6,149 bases of DNA from Amphritea sp. (GTDB taxonomy: Bacteria; Pseudomonadota; Gammaproteobacteria; Pseudomonadales; Balneatricaceae). The stretch spans positions 1 to 6,149 of the forward strand of contig JAGPUU010000178.1 of assembly GCA_018067325.1 (NCBI GenBank), written 5' to 3'. The notes under the pieces were generated by a model, which worked only from the letters and a program-made list of their open reading frames with translations, had not been told where the DNA came from and ran no database searches. Positions 1-6,149 of this stretch are shown one piece after another. How positions within the stretch are numbered: the first letter of the stretch is position 1; every line of letters begins with the position of its first letter. Both the position numbers and the translations under genes were made by a program.

Positions 1-468
1 TGCCGCTTTATAAAGATCAACAGAAGGATAGGCGGGAAGTAGTCGAAGATTACTGACCTGACGACAAAACAGGGAGAAGTCAAAACCATCGCCCAACGAT
101 TCAAATAGCAGATCTTCAATCTGCATCAGTAACTCTTCCTGATCTTCGAGTTGTTTCAGGCAGATAAAAGGCGATAACACCGGCACGGCAAGCAGGCATG
201 GGAATTTTCTACCGACGCTATCAATGCTGGGAATGAAGACCCCCAGCCAACCGTTGCTATCAACAATGCCAGGCGATAAATAAAACTGCCATACTGGCGC
301 CACCATATACAGCTCTGACCAACGTTCAGCCAGATAGTTTTTACTACTGTTCATCCCCTGTTGCAGCCAGCGATCCAAATTACTGATACATCCCCGGCTT
401 AGTCCACGGCTAACAAAATCCCCTTTACAGGGAACCTTGCCATAAAAACCACTCTGAACAACACTCAT
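1..468 (-). CDS. tagF: TagF, T6SS-associated regulatory protein (N-terminal part, runs off left edge)
   Basis: The frame opens with ATG at 468-466 and stays open for 156 codons to the window edge, so the C-terminus is missing. The translation begins MSVVQSGFYGKVPCKGDFVS. This is the hallmark start of the TagF family (older name: BMA_A0400-type T6SS-associated protein), in which a GFYGK-P-(K/R)GDF motif sits near residue 7. Further family landmarks are W34 in DRWLQ, PVWQFYLSPG at residues 58-67, and GWLGVFIPSIDSVGRKFP at 73-90. No signal peptide or membrane segment is visible, so the protein should be cytoplasmic. In P. aeruginosa and Agrobacterium, TagF represses T6SS assembly after translation, in the latter fused to the phosphatase PppA. 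Whether a phosphatase is fused or adjacent here cannot be seen. The start follows the tssM stop by one base (TGA-T-ATG), which implies translational coupling. The start is well supported because the conserved motif begins seven residues in. The family call is strong; the regulatory role is inferred from homologues. Confidence 0.93.
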   Translation of the reverse strand, partial: MSVVQSGFYGKVPCKGDFVSRGLSRGCISNLDRWLQQGMNSSKNYLAERWSELYMVAPVWQFYLSPGIVDSNGWLGVFIPSIDSVGRKFPCLLAVPVLSPFICLKQLEDQEELLMQIEDLLFESLGDGFDFSLFCRQVSNLRLLPAYPSVDLYKAA

Positions 469-469
469 A

Positions 470-3400
470 TCAAAGTGAACCCTGGCAGCGGAAGCCTGCC
501 AACAGGTCACCGGCAAATGGATTAATCACACTGCGAGCGCGCAATTCATAGGTTGCACTAAGCCCACCCTCACTGAAGTTAACCTCGTATACCGCCCGGT
601 TCTCGGTGTTTTTAAGTCGAGATTTACTTAGCAATCGAAACCAGGCCCAGGGCCCCTCTTCGGTAGTGGACTTAACATCACCGTTGAGGCTTTCAAAACG
701 TAGCCGAACCGTATCACTATCCAGAGAGGGCCATGTAACAGCACTGGAGCGACGCGGGCCGTGACGATAGATCACCTCCTGAGAACCGATACTAAGAAAG
801 AACTTAGATGCTTCAGTATCCAGTCGTACCGGACGCATAACGAAGGGAACTGACAATTCGCTATTACGGAAGAATGTCTCTTTGATATCGTTCGCTTTTT
901 GCAATTGTATAAGCGTTGCTTTACTCAGCCCCAGTTTTTGGCCATCCACTTCACGTTCTACCCAAACCCGACCTTTAGTGTCGATAAAGTCTTTGAGGTA
1001 GGTATTCACGAAACTATCTAAGGTTCCATCCGGGCCAAAAAAACGGCCAAAATCTTCTAGCGTCACTTCTGAGCGCGCATTAGACTTAACCGGATAGCGC
1101 CCCTCAAGGAAGTTCTTACACTCGTAGACAACCTGAGATTTCCATAACTGATTCAGCTCTGTTTTAGTGTTATCCAAAACCACCGACCAGTTTTGTGCAC
1201 CCAAAGCACCCAGCCAACCCTGCATCATCTGCGGCATATCTGCCTGATAGCTATTCACTTTGGCCAGTGGATCGGCCTGATTGCGGGAGATACGCCCCTG
1301 GACCGCATCTATAGCACCGGTACTAGAGAAAGAGGAGTTAGCCGCGTCATCCATATAATTACTCAGTTCAGCCAGATCCCGACTAAGCCGATCCAACAGT
1401 GATGAACTGCCGCGTTTTTCTAGCAACTTATAATAAGGGGTATAGTATCGTTCAACTTGCTGCCCCAGATCCCCCCCCAGATCATCCAGTAATCCGGCTT
1501 TCTTTGCGTTACGCATCAACCGACTAACCTTCTGCTGCTTAACCGCAAGACTCTGATTAACACTGGAAACATCTCGGGCGAGCTGATCAGAACTTTCCCC
1601 CTGTTTAGCTGAAAACGGTTTACTCAGCGTTGTCTCTTTATTCAAAGTTTCCACTAGATGACGCAGTGGGCTATCTAACCCTGCAGCGACCGAAATCTGA
1701 CGAATACTCTCTTCTGCATTCGTCGGGCGCTGCATCGCCATATCCTTGATCATGTCATCCCAGTGCTGAATAAAATCATCGTAATAGAGACCCAATACTT
1801 TGCGCTGTAGGGCGTCACTATCCATATAATGACGGGACTGATAGCGCTCTCCCATCACCCAGTTATTATCAATATATTCTTTAGACAGACTCGCACTGTT
1901 CGGCAGAAACAGAGTATAAAACCCCTGTTTAGTAAAGATCCCAGGCATGACGAAACGGGTCAGATCAGTACCTTGGTGACTCTTGAAAAGATCAAACGCA
2001 TAAGGCCCAAACACCTCATCCAATGCCAGGTCATACTTATGTTCCTGACTCAACTCCCGTTTGACCGCCTGAAACACCTGTTTCTCTAACGAGTCTTTTG
2101 ACAAGTAGCGGCGCGCTTGGGAAACGATATCCTGATTTAACGTCACCGGCAGAAAGCCATGCTCCATCAAAACCTTCATATGCCCCTGCAGATCCTTAAC
2201 GATCTGTTCATCAAGAGCATAGGTTTCCTGCCAGTCCAATGTTGCCCAGGTGGTGAGAAGTTCAACATCGTAGGGCTTCACACCACCATACATAAGGTAG
2301 GTTTTAAGTAGCTCATAGAGGCTATCTGTCTGATTCGGATCGCTGGCGATAATCAGTTCTTCCATCCGTGCTACCAGCACCGGCAGAAATGCACTCTGAA
2401 GCTGTTTCAGGTAAGCCGAACGCGCACCTTCAGTCAGGGTTTGGCCCTGATTTAAGCCGAAGCTGTGATCTACACCCACCTCGTCATAGAGTTTTGTCGC
2501 ATCCCTCAGGGTATTAAGTTCAGGCAGTACCGCTACAAAATCAGCTTCAGCAAGAGGCACTTGTACTGACTGTTTTTCAAACTGGGTATTAAGCGCTACC
2601 AGAGAGTTAATTTTTGCTTCATTGTTAATATAGGACCAGCTAAAGAGACTCACGCCACCCAAGAACAGGCCTAAGGCTCCGCCCATAGCTAATCGCTGCA
2701 ACCAACGACGTCGGCGTATCAAACTCTGATCGACTCCGGCAAGACCCGCTTCCCGAAAAACCACTAGTTGCAACAGGTCTTTAATAAAGTAGCTTTTACC
2801 CCGCCCACTAGCACCGACCAAGGTCGTTTTACTAAAACCAAAGCTCTGAGTCAGAGCTCCCAACAAGCGATCGATTGGCGTGCCTGCCTGGGTACCACTA
2901 GTGAAGTAAACTCCACGTAGCAATGCCCCTTCGTTATAACGGTTGGAGCTGAATATATCGCCGAGGAAAATTGAAACAATATCCCTCAATCCGGCAAACT
3001 GACTTGGGAAACCCATAATAAGACTGCGTTTGTCCGGGTCTTGTTCCTGATACATCCGTTCAATCAGTTGCTGTTCAATACGTACCGTCAAACTATCAAA
3101 TTTAGTAGCATAACCATCTATATCAAAAGCATACTGGCCCTTATCGCCAAGGGGAAAAGTTTCTCCCCAAACCTGCGCCCGGGCATCCCGGTCATAACTA
3201 CCAAAGAACTCACTAAATCCAGAGATCAAATCGCACTTCGTAAAGGTGAAATAGACTGGCGCAGAGATGCCTAGGTGTTCATTCAGTTCGTCAATACGGC
3301 GGCGGATTGTCTGCGCATATAGAGCCCGTTCATCTTCTGACTGCTGCATGATGTCAGCGATGCTCATCGTCACCAGAACACCATTGACCGGCTGCTGGGG

Positions 3401-4045
3401 GCGATTATTCTTCAACAAATCCATAAACTGCTGCCAGGCGGCTTTATCCACAGATTCATGGCTGTCCTGAGTGGTAAAGCGGCCTGCCGTATCAATCAGT
3501 ACCGCATCGTCGGTAAACCACCAATCACAGTGACGAGTACCACCTATTCCCTGAATAGCTTCACTGCCTAATTTATCCGCCAGTGGAAAATTCAGACCCG
3601 AGTTCACTAAAGCAGTGGTTTTACCCGAACCCGGTGGCCCAATAATAATGTACCAGGGCAACTCATACAGATTAGCTTTTTTACCGGAACGCCCTTTCGT
3701 TGAACGCAATACATTCAGCGCGTCATCAAACCGTTCACGGATAATGGCCTGTTCGTCTTCCCGGGCGGTTTCAGCTAATGAAGCCTCAGTCTGCAGTTCA
3801 CCACCCAGGTCATCTAAAAGCTGGTCATTTTTCCGCTTACGGCGCCAAAACAGTAATACTGAGATCGCAACCCAACACAGAACCGTGATAACAATGGCGA
3901 GTAATCGTGCAAACTCACCGGCGAGGAAATAGTTTTCAGCAATAGCAATCAGTGGCCCGATAAACCAGATAAGAAGTGCCAGACAAAGAATTCCTATTCC
4001 CTGAATGAACCACCGGTTTGTGATTATTCTGATTAATTTATTCAC
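470..4045 (-). CDS. tssM: TssM (IcmF family), inner-membrane T6SS channel protein
   Basis: Complete gene of 1191 residues, a typical TssM length. It starts with GTG and ends with TGA. Membrane helices lie at about residues 13-35 and 45-67, with a third at about 452-472 preceded by RRRR (444-447). This gives the family's topology: a cytoplasmic domain between helices 2 and 3, then a large periplasmic part. The cytoplasmic domain has Walker A GPPGSGKT (136-143), a Walker B-like AVLIDTAGRF (181-190) and TKCD (269-272), as in GTPase-like folds. YFIKDLLQLVVFREAGLAG (419-437) is the conserved stretch before helix 3. Family marks in the periplasmic part are SPLRHLVETLNKET (792-805), HGP...WPS near 1095-1107 and EGPWAWFRLL near 1130. 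TssM forms the trans-envelope complex with TssL and TssJ, and its C-terminal region contacts TssJ. No frameshift or missing domain is evident, so the gene looks functional. It lies 51 bases after tssL and one base before tagF. An eight-G run lies at 1471-1478. Confidence 0.97.
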   Translation of the reverse strand: MNKLIRIITNRWFIQGIGILCLALLIWFIGPLIAIAENYFLAGEFARLLAIVITVLCWVAISVLLFWRRKRKNDQLLDDLGGELQTEASLAETAREDEQAIIRERFDDALNVLRSTKGRSGKKANLYELPWYIIIGPPGSGKTTALVNSGLNFPLADKLGSEAIQGIGGTRHCDWWFTDDAVLIDTAGRFTTQDSHESVDKAAWQQFMDLLKNNRPQQPVNGVLVTMSIADIMQQSEDERALYAQTIRRRIDELNEHLGISAPVYFTFTKCDLISGFSEFFGSYDRDARAQVWGETFPLGDKGQYAFDIDGYATKFDSLTVRIEQQLIERMYQEQDPDKRSLIMGFPSQFAGLRDIVSIFLGDIFSSNRYNEGALLRGVYFTSGTQAGTPIDRLLGALTQSFGFSKTTLVGASGRGKSYFIKDLLQLVVFREAGLAGVDQSLIRRRRWLQRLAMGGALGLFLGGVSLFSWSYINNEAKINSLVALNTQFEKQSVQVPLAEADFVAVLPELNTLRDATKLYDEVGVDHSFGLNQGQTLTEGARSAYLKQLQSAFLPVLVARMEELIIASDPNQTDSLYELLKTYLMYGGVKPYDVELLTTWATLDWQETYALDEQIVKDLQGHMKVLMEHGFLPVTLNQDIVSQARRYLSKDSLEKQVFQAVKRELSQEHKYDLALDEVFGPYAFDLFKSHQGTDLTRFVMPGIFTKQGFYTLFLPNSASLSKEYIDNNWVMGERYQSRHYMDSDALQRKVLGLYYDDFIQHWDDMIKDMAMQRPTNAEESIRQISVAAGLDSPLRHLVETLNKETTLSKPFSAKQGESSDQLARDVSSVNQSLAVKQQKVSRLMRNAKKAGLLDDLGGDLGQQVERYYTPYYKLLEKRGSSSLLDRLSRDLAELSNYMDDAANSSFSSTGAIDAVQGRISRNQADPLAKVNSYQADMPQMMQGWLGALGAQNWSVVLDNTKTELNQLWKSQVVYECKNFLEGRYPVKSNARSEVTLEDFGRFFGPDGTLDSFVNTYLKDFIDTKGRVWVEREVDGQKLGLSKATLIQLQKANDIKETFFRNSELSVPFVMRPVRLDTEASKFFLSIGSQEVIYRHGPRRSSAVTWPSLDSDTVRLRFESLNGDVKSTTEEGPWAWFRLLSKSRLKNTENRAVYEVNFSEGGLSATYELRARSVINPFAGDLLAGFRCQGSL

Positions 4046-4055
4046 GTGTTTTCCT
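4046..4055 (-). promoter_or_regulatory. Ribosome binding site deciding the GTG start of tssM
   Basis: On the minus strand, AGGA (plus-strand tcct at 4052-4055, within ACAGGA) lies six bases before the GTG at 4045-4043. This is good Shine-Dalgarno spacing. It supports GTG as the true start, and the resulting N-terminus (MNKLIRIITN, then the first membrane helix) fits the family. It is a better site than any visible before tssL or tagF. Confidence 0.75.
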
Positions 4056-4096
4056 GTCGATCCCTGAACTAAAACAATTGTTACAATAACGAATAA
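4046..4096 (-). other. 51-base tssL-tssM gap with short overlapping inverted repeats
   Basis: This is the longest non-coding stretch in the window. It is A+T-rich and holds the tssM ribosome binding site. It also contains a perfect 10-base palindrome, AACAATTGTT, at 4073-4082, overlapped by ATTGT-A-ACAAT on the minus strand at about 4076-4086. The arms are too short and too A+T-rich for a convincing intrinsic terminator, and no G+C-rich stem followed by a T-run is seen. I do not recognise an operator. It is most likely a plain intra-operon spacer. Confidence 0.35.
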
Positions 4097-5551
4097 CTAT
4101 TTACGCAACAGAATCTCTACCCGTCGGTTCAGTGCCCGATTTCGGTTAGAGTTATTTTCCACCAGTGGTTCACTGGAGGCTTTACCTTCCACCCGCAAAA
4201 TAACTCCCTCTTCAAGCTGGCTAAGCAACACTTCACCAACAGATTGAGCACGGGCCTGAGACAACGCCCAGTTAGAGGGATATCGCGCTGAAAAAATCGG
4301 TACGTTGTCAGAGTGTCCCTCCACAATAAGAGGCTTACCTACCCCTTTCAGTTGGGTCCCAACTCGCTCGATCAGTGGAGTAAATGCTTCCGAAAGGTAA
4401 GCCTGACCAGAAGGAAAAAGCCCGGTGTGTCGTAACCGCAGCCGTACCTGATTTCCTTCATCAATCAGTTCAACAGTCCCCACCTCTAACTCTTCTACAA
4501 GCACAGGTTCCAACAGCGCAAAATAATCTAGCTGTTCTGGCATTAAATCAGGCTCGACGATTAAAGGAGTCAATAAACGATCAATATTTACCGGGGTTAC
4601 ATCGACTTCTGCGGTGTTTCCAATCTTTATGTACTGTTCCATCAACTGATCAGACTTCTGTGTAATGGTCCAGATAAACCCGAAGAACACCCCCATCAGC
4701 AAGAACAGAAAAAATGACCATATAACCCAATAGGGAACATAGCGGGCAATGCCGATTCTGCGATCTGAGATCCCTTCCCAGTTAGGCGACAAACCTTCAG
4801 GCTCATAATCACGGTGCCGACTGATCAGAACGTAAAGATCACTACGCAGACGATCCAACTCCCGCCGTCCATTGGCCATGCGCCGGTATTTACCTTCAAA
4901 ACCGAGTGATAAACAGGCAAAGTAAAACTCCAACAATTCGAGATTACTGGATGGACGCTTCATTAACTCATCCAGATAGGAGAAGAATCGCTCACCGCCC
5001 CACGCTTCTTGGTGGCGGCTAATAAGCAGACTCTCACTACTCCAACGGCTGGTGCTGCCCCAAGGAGTATTCAGGACGATTTCGTCAACCAAAGCACACA
5101 ATGGATAACTGATATAGTCATTGTGTTCGCGCCCCCCGGGTAACCCCCAGGCCTGAGACTCATATAACTGAATCTGATCCAGTGCGTAGCGATGAAACTC
5201 ATCCAAATCCGGACATTCAACCGTATTCTGAATTTTGCCTAAGAATGACAACAACGGAGTGACCAGCTGCAGAAGTGGATTTTCACCCTGCGATCCATTT
5301 CCCCCGGAATAACTGTCATAACCAGGTTCATAATCCGAACCGGTAGAGCGCTTTCTTAATGGAGGCAGCGGTGCTGATTGAGGAGCAGAGCTATGGGGAG
5401 CCGGGTTTTGATAAGCCCTGTCTTGTGGAACATGCTCAGTTCGAGGCGGAGTCTGCCGCGGGGCAGACTGAGCCGGCTGCGGTTCCCGGCTTCCATTATT
5501 TCGGGGCTTGCGCCCCCCTGGCATCGGGCGTATTACTGTCTGATCATCCAT
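4097..5551 (-). CDS. tssL: TssL (DotU/IcmH) with C-terminal OmpA-like peptidoglycan-binding domain
   Basis: Complete gene of 484 residues, ATG to TAG. Residues 1-90 are a low-complexity stretch rich in Pro, Ser, Gln, Arg and Gly, and probably disordered. Residues 91-255 form the DotU/IcmH cytoplasmic helical domain, with the landmarks YPLCALVDEIVLNTPWG (149-165) and a FYFACLSLGFEGKYR segment (209-223). A single membrane helix spans about 274-297. The periplasmic C-terminus (about 365-484) is an OmpA/MotB-like domain. It contains EGHSDNVP (411-418), NWALSQARAQSV (427-438) and NRALNRRVEILL (471-482), including the Asp (D415) and Arg (R476) positions usually used to bind diaminopimelate-type peptidoglycan. 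The protein therefore should act in the TssJLM complex and carry its own cell-wall anchor. In other systems that anchor can be a separate protein such as TagL. It starts 12 bases after the tssK stop, and its ribosome binding site is weak. A later in-frame ATG (M10) cannot be excluded as the start but has no better site. Confidence 0.96.
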   Translation of the reverse strand: MDDQTVIRPMPGGRKPRNNGSREPQPAQSAPRQTPPRTEHVPQDRAYQNPAPHSSAPQSAPLPPLRKRSTGSDYEPGYDSYSGGNGSQGENPLLQLVTPLLSFLGKIQNTVECPDLDEFHRYALDQIQLYESQAWGLPGGREHNDYISYPLCALVDEIVLNTPWGSTSRWSSESLLISRHQEAWGGERFFSYLDELMKRPSSNLELLEFYFACLSLGFEGKYRRMANGRRELDRLRSDLYVLISRHRDYEPEGLSPNWEGISDRRIGIARYVPYWVIWSFFLFLLMGVFFGFIWTITQKSDQLMEQYIKIGNTAEVDVTPVNIDRLLTPLIVEPDLMPEQLDYFALLEPVLVEELEVGTVELIDEGNQVRLRLRHTGLFPSGQAYLSEAFTPLIERVGTQLKGVGKPLIVEGHSDNVPIFSARYPSNWALSQARAQSVGEVLLSQLEEGVILRVEGKASSEPLVENNSNRNRALNRRVEILLRK

Positions 5552-5563
5552 GATAACAACTGT

Positions 5564-6149
5564 TTATCTGCGTTTAATGGCCCAGAACTGGCATTCAAGC
5601 CCTGGGAACTCGCCTCCGATATGGAAAGCAATGCCGCCGGATTTATCCAGCTCTTTCCAGATCTCATGGCTGGTATCGAGCTGAAAATATGTGAAACCAG
5701 CATGATACGGAATTTCGCGTGGAGCAACCGGTAACGGCGATATAGGAACCCCCGGCAATGCACTGGTAATAAGCTCTCTGATACGTTCGACAGGACCAAT
5801 TTTTATCTGCTGGGGAAACTGTGTTCTTAGTTTCTCCTGCCCAACCTGAGCGCTGACGGCAAATATAAAATCAGCACTTTTCAGTAATACACGATCACGA
5901 ATTCTTGCCGCACGGATACCGTATTGCGATGGAGAAAGCGGAATGCTCTCAGCAATCTGTTCCAGCACAGTGCCAAAACAGTTTTTCAACTCATCCATTA
6001 CCGGTCTGAACGTCTCAATCAGGTTATCCTGTTGATACTCGTTAAATTCGATTGGACGTTTACCCGGTTTCATATAAGTTGCCAGTTCTCCAGTCAGCTG
6101 CAGCAGCCGTTCATAGAGTCCCAGCGGCGCCATTTCAATGACCTGTCGA
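5564..6149 (-). CDS. tssK: TssK, T6SS baseplate adaptor (C-terminal 194 residues, N-terminus beyond right edge)
   Basis: The frame is open from the right edge (first full codon 6148-6146) to TAA at 5566-5564. The ATG at 6133-6131 is internal, because coding sequence (RQVIE) continues upstream of it and the family is about 440-450 residues long. Family landmarks in the visible part are APLGLYERLLQLTGELATY at the start and an ESIPLSPSQYGIRAARI region. They are followed by KIGPVERIRELITSALPGVP and LPVAPREIPYHAGFTYFQLD, then a terminal HIGGEFPGLECQFWAIKRR. TssK trimers link the baseplate wedges (TssF/TssG side, N-terminal parts) to the cytoplasmic domains of TssL and TssM through the C-terminal head. 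The part seen here is that head, fitting its position next to tssL and tssM. No damage is visible in this fragment. Confidence 0.95.
   Translation of the reverse strand, partial: RQVIEMAPLGLYERLLQLTGELATYMKPGKRPIEFNEYQQDNLIETFRPVMDELKNCFGTVLEQIAESIPLSPSQYGIRAARIRDRVLLKSADFIFAVSAQVGQEKLRTQFPQQIKIGPVERIRELITSALPGVPISPLPVAPREIPYHAGFTYFQLDTSHEIWKELDKSGGIAFHIGGEFPGLECQFWAIKRR

Noticed and set aside
3615..3932. Plus-strand open frame of 105 codons opposite the TssM P-loop region
   Set aside because: It is antisense to the most conserved part of tssM. Its Ser/Arg-rich composition is typical of a reverse-complement shadow, and no family is recognisable.
4071..4090. Intrinsic terminator in the tssL-tssM gap
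   Set aside because: The palindrome has only five-base, A+T-rich arms and no G+C-rich stem with a following T-run. Termination here would also cut off tssM in an otherwise tight operon.
5378..5734. Plus-strand open frame of 118 codons across the tssK-tssL junction
   Set aside because: It lies wholly antisense to two well-recognised genes apart from the 12-base gap. It has no recognisable protein features and no clear ribosome binding site, and is best explained as a shadow frame.
5533..5799. Minus-strand 88-codon frame overlapping the tssK 3' end and tssL 5' end
   Set aside because: It is out of frame with the clear TssK and TssL translations on the same strand and shows no domain; it is an alternative-frame shadow.
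6131..6133. ATG as the start of a short independent 189-residue protein
   Set aside because: The open frame continues upstream to the window edge. The protein matches the C-terminal part of TssK, so this methionine is internal.
1..6149. Mobile element, CRISPR array, toxin/immunity pair or novel defence system
   Set aside because: No transposase, regular spaced repeats, terminal inverted repeats or extra open frames outside the four T6SS genes were found. The window is fully accounted for by conserved T6SS structural and regulatory genes.

Overview
This window is the inner-membrane end of a type VI secretion system (T6SS) gene cluster. All genes lie on the minus strand, so the order of transcription is right to left: tssK (3' part only), tssL, tssM, tagF (5' part only). 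Coding sequence fills essentially the whole window. The gaps between genes are 12, 51 and 1 bases. I found no RNA gene, insertion sequence, CRISPR array, integration site, convincing terminator or convincing promoter, and no stretch over 300 bases lacks a gene.

From the right edge, positions 6149-5564 hold the C-terminal 194 residues of TssK, the baseplate adaptor. Positions 5551-4097 hold a complete TssL of 484 residues: a long proline-rich N-terminus, a DotU/IcmH cytoplasmic domain, one membrane helix and a C-terminal OmpA-like peptidoglycan-binding domain. Positions 4045-470 hold a complete TssM (IcmF family) of 1191 residues: two N-terminal membrane helices, a cytoplasmic P-loop domain, a third helix and a large periplasmic region. 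Positions 468-1 hold the first 156 residues of TagF, a T6SS-associated post-translational regulator. It is read through to the left edge without a stop.

Family knowledge explains how the products fit together. TssL and TssM, with the lipoprotein TssJ, form the trans-envelope channel complex. TssK joins that complex to the baseplate on which the contractile tail is built. The OmpA-like part of TssL would anchor the complex to the cell wall. TagF is a known negative regulator of assembly in systems controlled by threonine phosphorylation. The order tssK-tssL-tssM-tagF matches the arrangement I recall for the Pseudomonas aeruginosa H1 cluster, so tssJ is expected beyond the right edge and a phosphatase/kinase pair (pppA/ppkA) possibly beyond the left.

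The organism is most likely a gammaproteobacterium. Base composition is moderate (mid-to-high 40s percent G+C judged from samples, not computed), and both gene order and protein style fit that group. I cannot name a genus. The locus looks intact and conventional, and I do not see a previously undescribed system here. The points most worth checking are an eight-G run inside tssM, a second P-loop-like motif in TssM, and the domain architecture of TssL.
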